From contig NZ_JAUSZN010000001.1 of assembly GCF_030817595.1 (NCBI RefSeq), positions 3,235,001 through 3,299,000 on the forward strand: DNA of 64,000 bases. The letters run 5' to 3'. Shown here in pieces: positions 38,498 to 47,158 of the stretch. A program made the position numbers and the translations under genes. The stretch's first letter is position 1, and the number at the start of each line of letters is the position of its first letter. The DNA comes from Neobacillus niacini (lineage in GTDB: Bacteria; Bacillota; Bacilli; Bacillales; Cytobacillaceae). The notes beneath the pieces are model-generated. The model ran no database searches. It was not told the origin of the DNA and saw only the letters and a list, made by a program, of their open reading frames with translations.

Positions 38498-39569
38498 AAC
38501 GTTTATCTCCCACGGAATTTATCTGGTATACAAAATTTTCAAGGATGTATTGGGTGTCACTTGGTCCTGGATGTGCTTCCGGGTGAAATTGCACGGTTTG
38601 GATCGGAAAGCGGCGATGCTTTAACCCTTCAATGGATTTATCATTAACATTTCGGTAGGTGACCTGGAAGACCTGAGTATCAATACTTTCATCAACCACA
38701 ACATATCCATGGTTCTGAGCAGTAATTTTCACTTTACCTGTTGCTATTTCTTTAACGGGGTGATTGCCGCCACGGTGTCCGTAGGCAAGTTTTTCCGTTT
38801 TCGCTCCATATGCAAGGGCAATTAATTGATGACCTAGGCAGATACCTAGAGTTGGATAGTGCTGTGTAATCTTTTTGATTTCTGGGAACCATTGTTTTAG
38901 CGCCATCGGATCGCCAGGTCCGTTGCTTAATAACACACCGTCCGGATTTAAGGCTTTAATCTTCTCAAAAGATGTATTAAATGGGACGATCGTAACCGAA
39001 CAGTTTTCATCTAACAGTGCATTGAGTATTGACTTTTTATAACCAAAATCGATCAGGACAACGTGGGGTCCTTCATTATTGAAAAATTGCATTTTTTTCG
39101 TTGAGACTTTCTCTACCCAAAATGGTATCGTTTTGTTTTCAGTAAAAGTTTCTTGTTTGGACTTACTTAAATATCCTTTTACTGTCCCACGGCTTCGAAT
39201 CGTTTTGACAAGTAATCTTGTATCCACGCCTGCAATCCCAGGAACGCCGGCCTGCAGTAATTTTTCAGAAAACTTATTAATCGATTGGTAATGACTTGGT
39301 GTTTCACATAAATCACCAATAACCACTCCGGCTAAGGATGGGGAAATGCATTCATCGTCCATTGCATTGATTCCATAGTTTCCGATTATCGGATAGCAAA
39401 ACGTAATGAGTTGCCCTGCATAAGACGGATCTGTAATGATCTCCTGATATCCAGTCATACTTGTATTAAAAACAACTTCTCCGATTGAATCCTTGTTCGC
39501 ACCTATTAGTATTCCTTCAAAAACCTCTCCGGTTTCCAAAGTAAGATAACCCTTTTCCAAAATACTCAC
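38484..39569 (-). CDS. carA: Carbamoyl phosphate synthase small subunit (arginine-linked)
   Basis: A 361-residue glutamine amidotransferase subunit that feeds ammonia to CarB. The class I triad shows as TLGICLGHQLIALAYG (nucleophile Cys near residue 243) and FHPEAHPGP (His and Glu near 327-329). The N-terminal half is the CarA-specific domain (GEVVFNTSMTGYQEIITDPSYAGQ). It starts with GTG, four bases inside the end of argD. Confidence 0.96.
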   Translation of the reverse strand: MSILEKGYLTLETGEVFEGILIGANKDSIGEVVFNTSMTGYQEIITDPSYAGQLITFCYPIIGNYGINAMDDECISPSLAGVVIGDLCETPSHYQSINKFSEKLLQAGVPGIAGVDTRLLVKTIRSRGTVKGYLSKSKQETFTENKTIPFWVEKVSTKKMQFFNNEGPHVVLIDFGYKKSILNALLDENCSVTIVPFNTSFEKIKALNPDGVLLSNGPGDPMALKQWFPEIKKITQHYPTLGICLGHQLIALAYGAKTEKLAYGHRGGNHPVKEIATGKVKITAQNHGYVVVDESIDTQVFQVTYRNVNDKSIEGLKHRRFPIQTVQFHPEAHPGPSDTQYILENFVYQINSVGDKRYAIK

Positions 39570-40765
39570 TCGCCTTTCTCTATACTTTGGAAAGTTATTT
39601 CCAATGCTTCGATAAATTCGTTGATTTCCTCTTTCGTTACCGTTAATGGCGGAAGCAGTCTAACAACATTTGGCCCCGCTGTTAAAATTAACAGTTGATT
39701 TTCAATTGCTTTTTGAACGATTTGAGGAGCCTTATTTCCGACAACAATCCCTTTTAAGAGACCTTTTCCTCTAATATCTTCTATAAAAGTGTACTTTTCT
39801 TTAAATTTAGTTAACTGTTCATCAAAGTACACCGAGATTTCATTAACATGCTTCAATAGATTACTATCAATAATATGGGATATCGTTGCTACCCCTGCTG
39901 CAGTTGCCAGCGGATTGCCGCCAAAGGTACTTCCATGTGTACCAGGTTCAAATGCTTTCGCTGCTTTTTCTTTCGCAATAATCGCACCAATCGGAAAACC
40001 TGATCCAAGACCTTTTGCTACACTAATAACATCCGGTTCTATACCGTATTGTTGATAAGCAAACAGTGTGCCGGTCCTGCCAATCCCTGTTTGAATTTCA
40101 TCAACCATTAGAAGGATATCTTTCTCCTCGCATATTTCTGCAATTTTCTTTACCCATTCCTGATTAGCTGGAATGACTCCACCCTCACCCTGGACGAGTT
40201 CCAATAAGATGGCTGCAGGCTCGAGTGATTTTAGTTGATCAAGTGCTTCAATATCATTAAATGGCAGATAACTAAAGCCTTTCACTAAAGGAGCAAATCC
40301 CTGTTGGATTTTTTCCTGACCTGTGGCCGATAATGTTGCCAATGTTCTGCCATGAAAGGATTGCTGAAAGGTAATAACTTCGAAGGAATCTGTTCCTTTA
40401 ACTTTCTGTCCGTATCTTCTTGCCAGCTTGATTGCTGCCTCATTTGCTTCTGCTCCGCTGTTGCAAAAGAAAACCTGATCTCCACAGCTATTAGCGGTAA
40501 GTAGAGCCGCAAGTTCTTGCTGATTTGGAATGTTATATAAGTTAGAACAATGCCAAAGATTTTGAAGCTGCTCTTCAAGCTTTTCTTTCACCACGTCCGG
40601 CACATGCCCTAAATTACAAGTTGCAATGCCTGAAGTGAAATCTAAATATTTTTTCCCTTGATCATCCCATACATAGCTTCCTTTCCCCTTTACCAACGTA
40701 ATGGGAAAGCGGCTATAGGTTGCCATTACCGGCGAAATTTGGGAAACAGAAGTATTAATGGTCAT
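39566..40765 (-). CDS. argD: Acetylornithine aminotransferase
   Basis: A 399-residue PLP enzyme of the class III aminotransferase group. It converts N-acetylglutamate-5-semialdehyde to N-acetylornithine with glutamate as donor. The PLP Lys lies in SVAKGLGSGFPIGA near residue 252, and FCNSGAEANEAAIKLARRY near 102-120 is the cofactor phosphate site. It overlaps argB by one base (TAATG) and carA by four. Confidence 0.95.
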   Translation of the reverse strand: MTINTSVSQISPVMATYSRFPITLVKGKGSYVWDDQGKKYLDFTSGIATCNLGHVPDVVKEKLEEQLQNLWHCSNLYNIPNQQELAALLTANSCGDQVFFCNSGAEANEAAIKLARRYGQKVKGTDSFEVITFQQSFHGRTLATLSATGQEKIQQGFAPLVKGFSYLPFNDIEALDQLKSLEPAAILLELVQGEGGVIPANQEWVKKIAEICEEKDILLMVDEIQTGIGRTGTLFAYQQYGIEPDVISVAKGLGSGFPIGAIIAKEKAAKAFEPGTHGSTFGGNPLATAAGVATISHIIDSNLLKHVNEISVYFDEQLTKFKEKYTFIEDIRGKGLLKGIVVGNKAPQIVQKAIENQLLILTAGPNVVRLLPPLTVTKEEINEFIEALEITFQSIEKGE

Positions 40766-41559
40766 TAGGCAATCTCCTCGTCTAAAACAATTTTTGTTCC
40801 GATATTTTTACCGTCTACATATTCTACTAAGCTATTTTTTTCAAATCCATCGATAATACCAACCATCGGTATCTTATGAACTAATCCATCGATTGCTGCT
40901 TTGACCTTTGGAATCATCCCGCCATAGATGGTTTTATTCTCAATCAGTTCTTCTACTTCAGCTTTGGTAACCTTATCTAATTTCGCTTTTTCACCATTAT
41001 TTTCAACTAAGATTCCAGGTATATCACTGATAAAGCAAAGATTTGCGCCAAGCGCCTTTGCCACTGCACTTGCGGCAACATCACCGTTAATATTGTATCG
41101 CTGCCCATCTGCACCAATGCCTATTGGTGAAACAACAGGTATATGTCCTTGGGATACAATACTTTCAATGACGGCGGTATTTACTTCAACCACTTCGCCT
41201 ACAAAACCTAAAGTTACATCTGAAGTCGGAATGGCTTTTAACAAACATCCATCCACTCCACTTACACCGAATGAACTTCCGCCTGCTTCAATGATGTTCC
41301 GTACTACTTGTTTATTCACTGTTCCACTTAGCACCATTTCAACAATATCTAATACCTCGTGATTGGTTACTCTTAATCCATTTACAAAGGTAGTTTCTAC
41401 ATTTAAGCTTTTTAACAATTTATTGATAAGTGGTCCCCCGCCATGGACAATAATCGGCGTCCATTCTCCATTTTGATGAAGGGATATCACATCTTCATAG
41501 AAGGATTTGGGCAGATTTTCTAACACACTTCCGCCACACTTAATGACTATATAGTTCAT
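40765..41559 (-). CDS. argB: Acetylglutamate kinase
   Basis: A 264-residue amino acid kinase that phosphorylates N-acetylglutamate. The N-terminal IKCGGSVL, the IIVHGGGPLINK loop near residues 37-48 and the GIGADGQRYNINGDVAASAVA stretch near 150-170 are the ATP and substrate sites. It lacks the long N-terminal helix of arginine-inhibited forms, as in other Bacilli that use ArgJ. TGGAGGGAC precedes the ATG, 14 bases after argJ. Confidence 0.95.
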   Translation of the reverse strand: MNYIVIKCGGSVLENLPKSFYEDVISLHQNGEWTPIIVHGGGPLINKLLKSLNVETTFVNGLRVTNHEVLDIVEMVLSGTVNKQVVRNIIEAGGSSFGVSGVDGCLLKAIPTSDVTLGFVGEVVEVNTAVIESIVSQGHIPVVSPIGIGADGQRYNINGDVAASAVAKALGANLCFISDIPGILVENNGEKAKLDKVTKAEVEELIENKTIYGGMIPKVKAAIDGLVHKIPMVGIIDGFEKNSLVEYVDGKNIGTKIVLDEEIA

Positions 41560-41573
41560 CTTTGTCCCTCCAC

Positions 41574-42803
41574 TTACGTGCGGTAGGATGCGTTGATTTT
41601 TACATAATCATAAGTTAAATCGCAGCCCCATGCCGTTGCACTTTCATCACCTTGATTTAGTTCAACAAGAATTTTAACTGTTTCCAATTCTAAGTACTCT
41701 TTTACTTCTTCTTCTACGAATGGACAAGGTAAGCCATTTTCAAATACCTTGTAAGGACCGATTGCCACTTTCAATGCATTTGGCTCAACAGGTATTCCTG
41801 AGTATCCGATGGCTGTTACAATTCTTCCCCAGTTCGGATCAGTGCCATAGATAGCGGTTTTTACGAGATTAGAAGAAATAATCGATTTTCCTACTGCTCT
41901 TGCAGCTTCATGACTATAAGCCCCGTTTACTTGAACTTCAACGAGCTTCGTGGCCCCTTCACCATCTCTGGCAATTTTCTTTGCAAGCTCTTCACTTACC
42001 AGCTTTAGGCCAGATTTGAAAAGCTCCCAATCTGGATGGTCTTTTGTTAGCTGTTCGTTACCAGCTAGCCCGTTTGCCAAAACCAAAACCATATCATTCG
42101 TACTTGTATCTCCATCAACTGTGATCATATTGAAGGTTTGATTTGTTATATCTTTTAATGCTGCATGTAAATCCTCATGGGCAATATTGGCATCTGTTGT
42201 GACAAAACCAAGCATGGTCGCCATATTCGGATGAATCATCCCAGATCCTTTTGCTGCACCTCCGATGCTGACTGTCTTACCATCTATTTTCATTTGAACG
42301 GCAACCTGCTTGATACAAGTGTCCGTTGTTAAGATTGCATTCTTGAAATTTTCTTCTGTTGCATATTTGGTTTGAAGAATTTGATTAATACCTGTTTTCA
42401 CCTTATCCATCGGTAAAAGTTCACCAATAACTCCTGTAGAAGTAACTGCAACAAGGTGTTCCTCGATTCCTAGCTCGTTGGCAAATCCTTTTTGCATTTC
42501 AAAAGCGTCTAACAATCCCTGTTCCCCGGTACAAGCGTTGGCATTACCGGAATTGACGATGATAGCCTGGATTTTATTTTCTTTTGCAATACTCTCTTGA
42601 GTAACTAAAAGGGGAGCCGCTTGAAAAATGTTCGTTGTATACACGCCAGCTACCGTTGCTGGAACTTCCGACACAATATAACCAAGATCAAGACGTTTTC
42701 TTTTAATCCCACAATGCATGCCACCTGCTTTAAAGCCCTTTGGCAAGGTAACACTTTCTTCTTCTAATACAACGACATCTTTATTTGAAACTGCTGGCAA
42801 CAA
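41574..42803 (-). CDS. argJ: Bifunctional ornithine acetyltransferase / N-acetylglutamate synthase
   Basis: A 409-residue ArgJ that recycles the acetyl group from N-acetylornithine to glutamate and can also use acetyl-CoA. The chain cleaves itself before the Thr in HPNMATMLGF (near residue 196), which becomes the nucleophile. Conserved KGSGMIHPNM and TVDGDTSTND are present. The start is TTG, followed by a second TTG, with AAAGGGGG seven bases before it. Confidence 0.95.
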   Translation of the reverse strand: MLPAVSNKDVVVLEEESVTLPKGFKAGGMHCGIKRKRLDLGYIVSEVPATVAGVYTTNIFQAAPLLVTQESIAKENKIQAIIVNSGNANACTGEQGLLDAFEMQKGFANELGIEEHLVAVTSTGVIGELLPMDKVKTGINQILQTKYATEENFKNAILTTDTCIKQVAVQMKIDGKTVSIGGAAKGSGMIHPNMATMLGFVTTDANIAHEDLHAALKDITNQTFNMITVDGDTSTNDMVLVLANGLAGNEQLTKDHPDWELFKSGLKLVSEELAKKIARDGEGATKLVEVQVNGAYSHEAARAVGKSIISSNLVKTAIYGTDPNWGRIVTAIGYSGIPVEPNALKVAIGPYKVFENGLPCPFVEEEVKEYLELETVKILVELNQGDESATAWGCDLTYDYVKINASYRT

Positions 42804-42843
42804 TTTAATTCCCCCTTTATTCTAGGTAACTCGTAAATTATCA

Positions 42844-43881
42844 TTATGGATACATTGGTATGCTATTAAGTCCTGTCCTGACATCCCAATCATTTATTAG
42901 GTTTGCATTCTGTATGGCTTGCCCTGCTGCGCCTTTAACCAAATTGTCGATTACAGAAACGATTGTAAGCCGATTGGTTCGTGGGTCAACATGCAATCCA
43001 ATATCGCAGTAGTTACTGCCACTAACTTCTTTGGTTGACGGATAGCTTCCGTCTGGCCTGATCCTGACAAATGGATGATTTTCGTAAAACTGTTTATATA
43101 AATCATTCACTTCACTCGTTGAAATTTTTCCCAATAAATTAACATACGCTGTTATCATGATTCCTCTTGTCATTGGAACCAAATGTGTTGTAAACGAAAT
43201 GGTGACCATCCTGCCAATTTCATCTTTAAGTACTTGTTCAATTTCAGGTATATGTTGATGAGCTCCAAGCTTATATGCTCTTACATTTTCATTTATTTCT
43301 GCATAATGAGAGGTTAAAGAAAGACCCCTGCCTGCACCGGAAACTCCTGATTTAGCGTCAATAATAATAGATTTTGAGTCAGCCAGATTTGCTTTTAAGA
43401 TTGGAAGCAAACCGAGGCTGGTTGCAGTTGGGTAGCAGCCCGGATTAGCAATTAGTGCTGCACCTTTAATTTCTTCTGCATAAATCTCACTTAATCCATA
43501 AACTGCCTGGCTCAAGTATTTCTCCTCAGGAGCTGAATGCTTATACCATGTTTCATATTCATTTTGCGACCTGAGCCGGAAATCTCCTGAGAGGTCGATC
43601 ACTTTTATTCCCTTATCCATCAATTGTGGAACCAGTTTACTACTGACGCCTGATGGAGTAGCAAGAAACACGAGTTCATTTTGTTCGGATAATCTATTTA
43701 CATCAAAGCTTTCAAGTGGTTGATTAATAATATCAGTTAGGTGCGGATAGGATTCGCTAAAGTTGTTACCCGCTTGAGAGTTGGAAACAACCGAACCAAC
43801 CTCTAAATATGGGTGATTGTTTATAAGCCTTATTAACTCAATTGCTCCATATCCTGTTCCACCAATTATCGCAGCTCTCAT
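42844..43881 (-). CDS. argC: N-acetyl-gamma-glutamyl-phosphate reductase
   Basis: A 345-residue NADPH-dependent reductase and first gene of the cluster. The Rossmann motif GGTGYGAIELIRL is at residues 8-20, and the catalytic Cys lies in NPGCYPTA near 148. The ATG follows AGGAGTTGG. A strong promoter overlapped by ARG boxes stands 36 bases upstream, so this gene sets transcription of the whole cluster. Confidence 0.96.
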   Translation of the reverse strand: MRAAIIGGTGYGAIELIRLINNHPYLEVGSVVSNSQAGNNFSESYPHLTDIINQPLESFDVNRLSEQNELVFLATPSGVSSKLVPQLMDKGIKVIDLSGDFRLRSQNEYETWYKHSAPEEKYLSQAVYGLSEIYAEEIKGAALIANPGCYPTATSLGLLPILKANLADSKSIIIDAKSGVSGAGRGLSLTSHYAEINENVRAYKLGAHQHIPEIEQVLKDEIGRMVTISFTTHLVPMTRGIMITAYVNLLGKISTSEVNDLYKQFYENHPFVRIRPDGSYPSTKEVSGSNYCDIGLHVDPRTNRLTIVSVIDNLVKGAAGQAIQNANLINDWDVRTGLNSIPMYP

Positions 43882-43910
43882 TTATTCCAACTCCTAAGTC
43901 TCCTACATAA

Positions 43911-43945
43911 TGTATCATTATACATATTTAGTAATAATTATTCAA
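43911..43945 (-). promoter_or_regulatory. Arginine operon promoter with two ARG-box-like sites
   Basis: TTGAAT (43940-43945) and TATAAT (43917-43922) are spaced by exactly 17 bases on the minus strand. TGAATAATTATTAC (43931-43944) overlaps the -35 box, and the palindrome TGTATAATGATACA (43911-43924) overlaps the -10. Both resemble ARG boxes, so the arginine repressor (AhrC/ArgR) would block RNA polymerase when arginine is plentiful. Confidence 0.8.
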
Positions 43946-43964
43946 CAAAAAAATTGCCCAATTT

Positions 43965-44335
43965 TCAGTTTTCATTTAATTTTTTCGCTATTATTTTTGG
44001 AAACGCTTTCATCATTCGATGTATGAATATACAATTTATATGCATGCCATAACTTCCTTCAAAAAGAGACCCCTTGGCACTAAACATCATCTTAATTCCC
44101 TGCTTCCACAGCCTTCTCGTTGACGGCCTTAGTGTCCAGGAAGTGATTCTTATTGTTAATAGAACAAAGCATAAAACTGTTGCCCATAAATATCCGTATA
44201 AGCCCATATCGAAATATCCAAATTGTTCTGATCCAATATAAACTGAAAAAAATACAATCACTAACACGATGAATACATTTCGTGCTGATTTTCTTGAAAA
44301 AGCAGTGAATCTTCTTCATATGGATAAAAGTTCAT
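43965..44335 (-). pseudogene. Small membrane protein locus, frame disrupted or two overlapping ORFs
   Basis: The best ribosome site (AAAGGAG) drives an ATG at 44335, but that frame ends after 24 codons (TAG at 44261). A second frame opens at a GTG at 44267 that overlaps the stop. It runs 100 codons to 43965 with two hydrophobic helices (near residues 1-18 and 25-45) and a basic soluble tail (RPSTRRLWKQGIKMM). A single-base change would join the two into one protein of about 120 residues. Either this is a frameshift or GTG restart by coupling. I do not recognise the family. Confidence 0.5.
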
Positions 44336-44415
44336 ATGCTAAACTCCTTTACACTTTGTCTCGTTTAGTATGCCAAGGCACTATATAAAAATTTCCAGTA
44401 AACATCCATAAAAAA

Positions 44416-44452
44416 CAAGAAACCGGCCAATTTATAATAGGCTGGTTTCTTG
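44416..44452. terminator. Terminator overlapping the end of the diguanylate cyclase gene
   Basis: CAAGAAACCGGCC and GGCTGGTTTCTTG pair with one mismatch and T runs stand on both sides. The cyclase stop codon lies in the loop, so its last five codons form one arm. Confidence 0.8.
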
Positions 44453-45763
44453 TTTTTTATAGATTTGATAATTATTTCTTCCATTTTTCTTTGCTTCATA
44501 TAGAGCAAGATCAGCGTTTTTAAATAGTGTTTTTTCTTCTAAGTCCACTTGATTGTAAAATGAAATGCCAATACTTGAAGTGATTTTGATTTTTTCATTG
44601 GCAATAATCCATTCATTACGGAGAGATTGTTGGATTCTATCAGCTATTTCTATCACATTTGTTTTTTCTGTCAACTCGGGTATTAGAATGACAAATTCGT
44701 CTCCTCCAATTCTAGCAAGGAAATCATTTTTTCTTATCGCTCCTTTAACGCGCATGGCAAATTCCTTTAACACCTCATCACCAATGTCATGTCCATAAGT
44801 ATCATTAATTTCCTTAAAGTGATCAATATCAAGAACAAATACAGAAAGCAAATGTTTCGTTTGTTTTGCTTTTTCCATCTCTATTTTTAGACATTGTGAA
44901 AAGTACGTTCTATTAGGAAGACCGGTTAATGGGTCATGAAGAGCTAACTCTTTTAACATATCTTCATATTTCTTTCTTTCCGTGATGTCTTTATATGTAA
45001 CGACACCGCCGTCCCAATCACCATTTTGATCATAAAGAGGAGAAAACGAGCCTAGAAAATAAATGATTTCGCCATTTTTTGTTATTCGTTTTACTTCATG
45101 AGTTTTCACTGTCTCGCCATTTTTTACTCGTTCAATGATTTTACTTAGGTTTTCTTTTTCCTCTTCAGGGATAAATCTAATGGACTTATCCTTCGCAAAC
45201 TCTTCTGCTGTCCAGCCTATTATTTTTTCAAATGCTTTATTTACAGATACAATATTTTGATTTTTATCAAATGTAAACATCGCATCCGCCACGCTATTCC
45301 AAACGAGCTCAAAACGGTCTTTTATTCTTTGTATTTCAATTTCTTTCTCTCTTTGTTCTGTTAGATTACGAACAATGGCTAACAAATGGGTACACTCACC
45401 CTCTTGATTAAATACAGGCGTTATCGTCGACTCCCAATAAATTACTTCTTTAATACTGTTTTGAGACGGGTGAGAAACAGTAACCATATCTTCGTATTTA
45501 ATCGGCTTTTTTTTCTCCATTGCTTCTTCGTATTTGCTTTTGACAATATGGTAAGTATTTGTTGGAAGAACCTCCTTTATCGGTTTGCCAAAGGATTCAT
45601 TTGTTAAACCGTAAAGGTCTTTAGCGGGCTTATTTAAAATAACATAGCTTAATGATTTATCACGATGTACTTTTGTTAAAAAGACTAAATCAGTCATGTT
45701 ATTAATCAGTTGATAAAATAAATCCGGTCTATTCAAAATCTCTAAACTGTATTTTTCAACCAT
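44432..45763 (-). CDS. Diguanylate cyclase with two PAS sensor domains
   Basis: A 443-residue cytoplasmic protein: PAS domain 1 (about residues 12-135), PAS domain 2 (about 145-265, with PAC-like ending) and a GGDEF domain (about 275-435). The active-site loop RIGGDEFVIL is intact, and the RKND five residues upstream is the RxxD inhibitory site for product feedback. It should make cyclic di-GMP in response to a ligand or redox cue. No phosphodiesterase or target is adjacent. It stands alone. Confidence 0.92.
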   Translation of the reverse strand: MVEKYSLEILNRPDLFYQLINNMTDLVFLTKVHRDKSLSYVILNKPAKDLYGLTNESFGKPIKEVLPTNTYHIVKSKYEEAMEKKKPIKYEDMVTVSHPSQNSIKEVIYWESTITPVFNQEGECTHLLAIVRNLTEQREKEIEIQRIKDRFELVWNSVADAMFTFDKNQNIVSVNKAFEKIIGWTAEEFAKDKSIRFIPEEEKENLSKIIERVKNGETVKTHEVKRITKNGEIIYFLGSFSPLYDQNGDWDGGVVTYKDITERKKYEDMLKELALHDPLTGLPNRTYFSQCLKIEMEKAKQTKHLLSVFVLDIDHFKEINDTYGHDIGDEVLKEFAMRVKGAIRKNDFLARIGGDEFVILIPELTEKTNVIEIADRIQQSLRNEWIIANEKIKITSSIGISFYNQVDLEEKTLFKNADLALYEAKKNGRNNYQIYKKQETSLL

Positions 45764-45937
45764 ATTTTCTCCTTTCCATGGAAATTCTAATATAATCTTT
45801 ACTCTATTCTACACCCTTTACTGTGAAAATATAAAAAGCTCAGCCCGAACTATAGAGTGACCCAATAATATGAGACAGGAAAAAACACCCCCTTAGTCGT
45901 ATTAACACATTTATCGACATTTGGAGGTGTTTTTCTT

Positions 45938-46263
45938 ATGGGTAAAAAACATTTTATCCTGAAGAGGTAAAAAAGGAGGTTATACGTCTTAAACTCGCGG
46001 GGGAATTGACGAATAAAGAGATTATGGAGATATATGGGATAAAGAACAAGACTCAAATAAAGACTTGGATGAGTTGGTATAGAAAAGGAGAAGAACACAG
46101 GTTGGCTCAACCAATTGGTAAGCAATATGCTTTTGGTAAGGGGCCAGATGATGAAACTGAGTTAAGTCAGTTAAGAAAAAAAGTTAAATACTATGAAATG
46201 CGAGATGAAATTATGGGAAAGTATCAAGAAGTCGAAAGGAAGTGGTTCCGGAAATTTTTGTAG
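45938..46263 (+). pseudogene. IS3-family OrfA with a one-base frame break at the start
   Basis: The ribosome site GGAGGTG leads to an ATG at 45938, but that frame meets a TAA after ten codons. The normal OrfA frame (FYPEEVKKEVIRLKLAGE, then helix-turn-helix) is open from 45946 to 46263. One extra A in the A6 run at 45944-45949 would join them. A TTG at 46006 could start a shortened protein without the first helix. Otherwise the domain is typical, including the C-terminal helix. Confidence 0.75.
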
Positions 46264-47099
46264 AAGTTGTAGAATCGTTTAGAAGTAAATATTCCATATC
46301 TGAAATTTGTGAGTGCTTTGGAATTCCAAGGTCTACTTATTATCGTTGGAAGGAAAAATCTAAAGATGAGGCACCATACTTACACCAGCTAATTATTGAT
46401 ATTTGTAAATCTTTATCTTACCGAGTGGGCCATAGAAAGGTAAAGGGGCTCCTATGTAAAGATTACAATATAAAAGTGGATCGAAAGACAGTCCAAAAAG
46501 TGATGCAAAAGTACAATATTCAATGCAGAGTGAAAGTTAAAAGAAAAAATTATATTGCAGGGGAAAGCAAATTGGTGGTAGAGAATCTCCTTAATCAGAA
46601 CTTTTTAGCTGATAAACCAAATCAAAAATGGGTAACGGATATTACTTATCTACCATACGGAGAAAAAATGCTTTATTTATCAACAATTATGGATTTGTAT
46701 AACAACGAAGTTATTGCTTACAAAGTGAGCGATTCACAAGATGTTAGTTTAGTCCTGGAAACTCTCGAAGCAGCTTGTGATGGAAGGGAAACTTATGAAA
46801 TTATTTTGCATAGTGATCAAGGTTCACAATATACATCATACTCCTTTCAGAAATTAGCTAAAGAAAAAGGCATTATCACAAGCATGTCCCGGAAAGGCAA
46901 TTGCTATGATAATGCCGTAATCGAATCCTTCCACTCCTCGCTAAAGTCGGAAGAATTCAGTACCCAATTAAGGGCGCACCTTACAGACTCTATTGTACTA
47001 GAAAAAGTAGATACGTACATGTATTATTACAATTATATACGACCATTTACAAAATTAAATTGCCACAGCCCTGTTGAATATAGGGCTGTGGCAGCATAG
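46242..47099 (+). CDS. IS3-family transposase OrfB
   Basis: A 285-residue DDE integrase-type transposase. The N-terminal HTH_21-like region (LSYRVGHRKVKGLL near residues 60-75) precedes the catalytic core: first Asp in WVTDITYLPYG near 127, second in LHSDQGSQYTS near 187, and Glu in DNAVIESFHSSLKSEEF near 224. All three are present, so this copy of OrfB looks functional. It overlaps the orfA frame by 22 bases in the -1 frame. Confidence 0.92.
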   Translation: MVPEIFVEVVESFRSKYSISEICECFGIPRSTYYRWKEKSKDEAPYLHQLIIDICKSLSYRVGHRKVKGLLCKDYNIKVDRKTVQKVMQKYNIQCRVKVKRKNYIAGESKLVVENLLNQNFLADKPNQKWVTDITYLPYGEKMLYLSTIMDLYNNEVIAYKVSDSQDVSLVLETLEAACDGRETYEIILHSDQGSQYTSYSFQKLAKEKGIITSMSRKGNCYDNAVIESFHSSLKSEEFSTQLRAHLTDSIVLEKVDTYMYYYNYIRPFTKLNCHSPVEYRAVAA

Positions 47100-47158
47100 G
47101 TGTTTTTTCTTGTCCCGTTTAACTGGGTCAGTTCACTATTATTGGGTGAGCTTTACTA

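Larger units (their letters stand above)
45851..47136 (+). mobile_element. IS3-family (IS150-like) insertion sequence
   Basis: About 1.29 kb with orfA and orfB on the plus strand. The ends share an imperfect inverted repeat: the left TGACCCA...GACAGGAAAAAACACC (45858-45888) matches the complement of 47099-47131, TGACCCA...GACAAGAAAAAACACC. A second match (ACCCAATAATA) appears at both borders and AGCTCA flanks it further out, so the exact ends are uncertain by about 15 bases. It is a different element from the one at 4.5 kb. Confidence 0.85.

Noticed and set aside
43881..43945. T-box or riboswitch leader before argC
   Set aside because: The leader from the -10 box to the ATG is only about 35 bases; ARG boxes at the promoter explain control.
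44092..44319. 75-codon minus-strand frame starting Met-Lys-Lys-Ile-His-Cys
   Set aside because: Its start has no ribosome site and the translation loses the clean membrane-helix pattern seen in the neighbouring frame; it is treated as the wrong frame of the disrupted locus.
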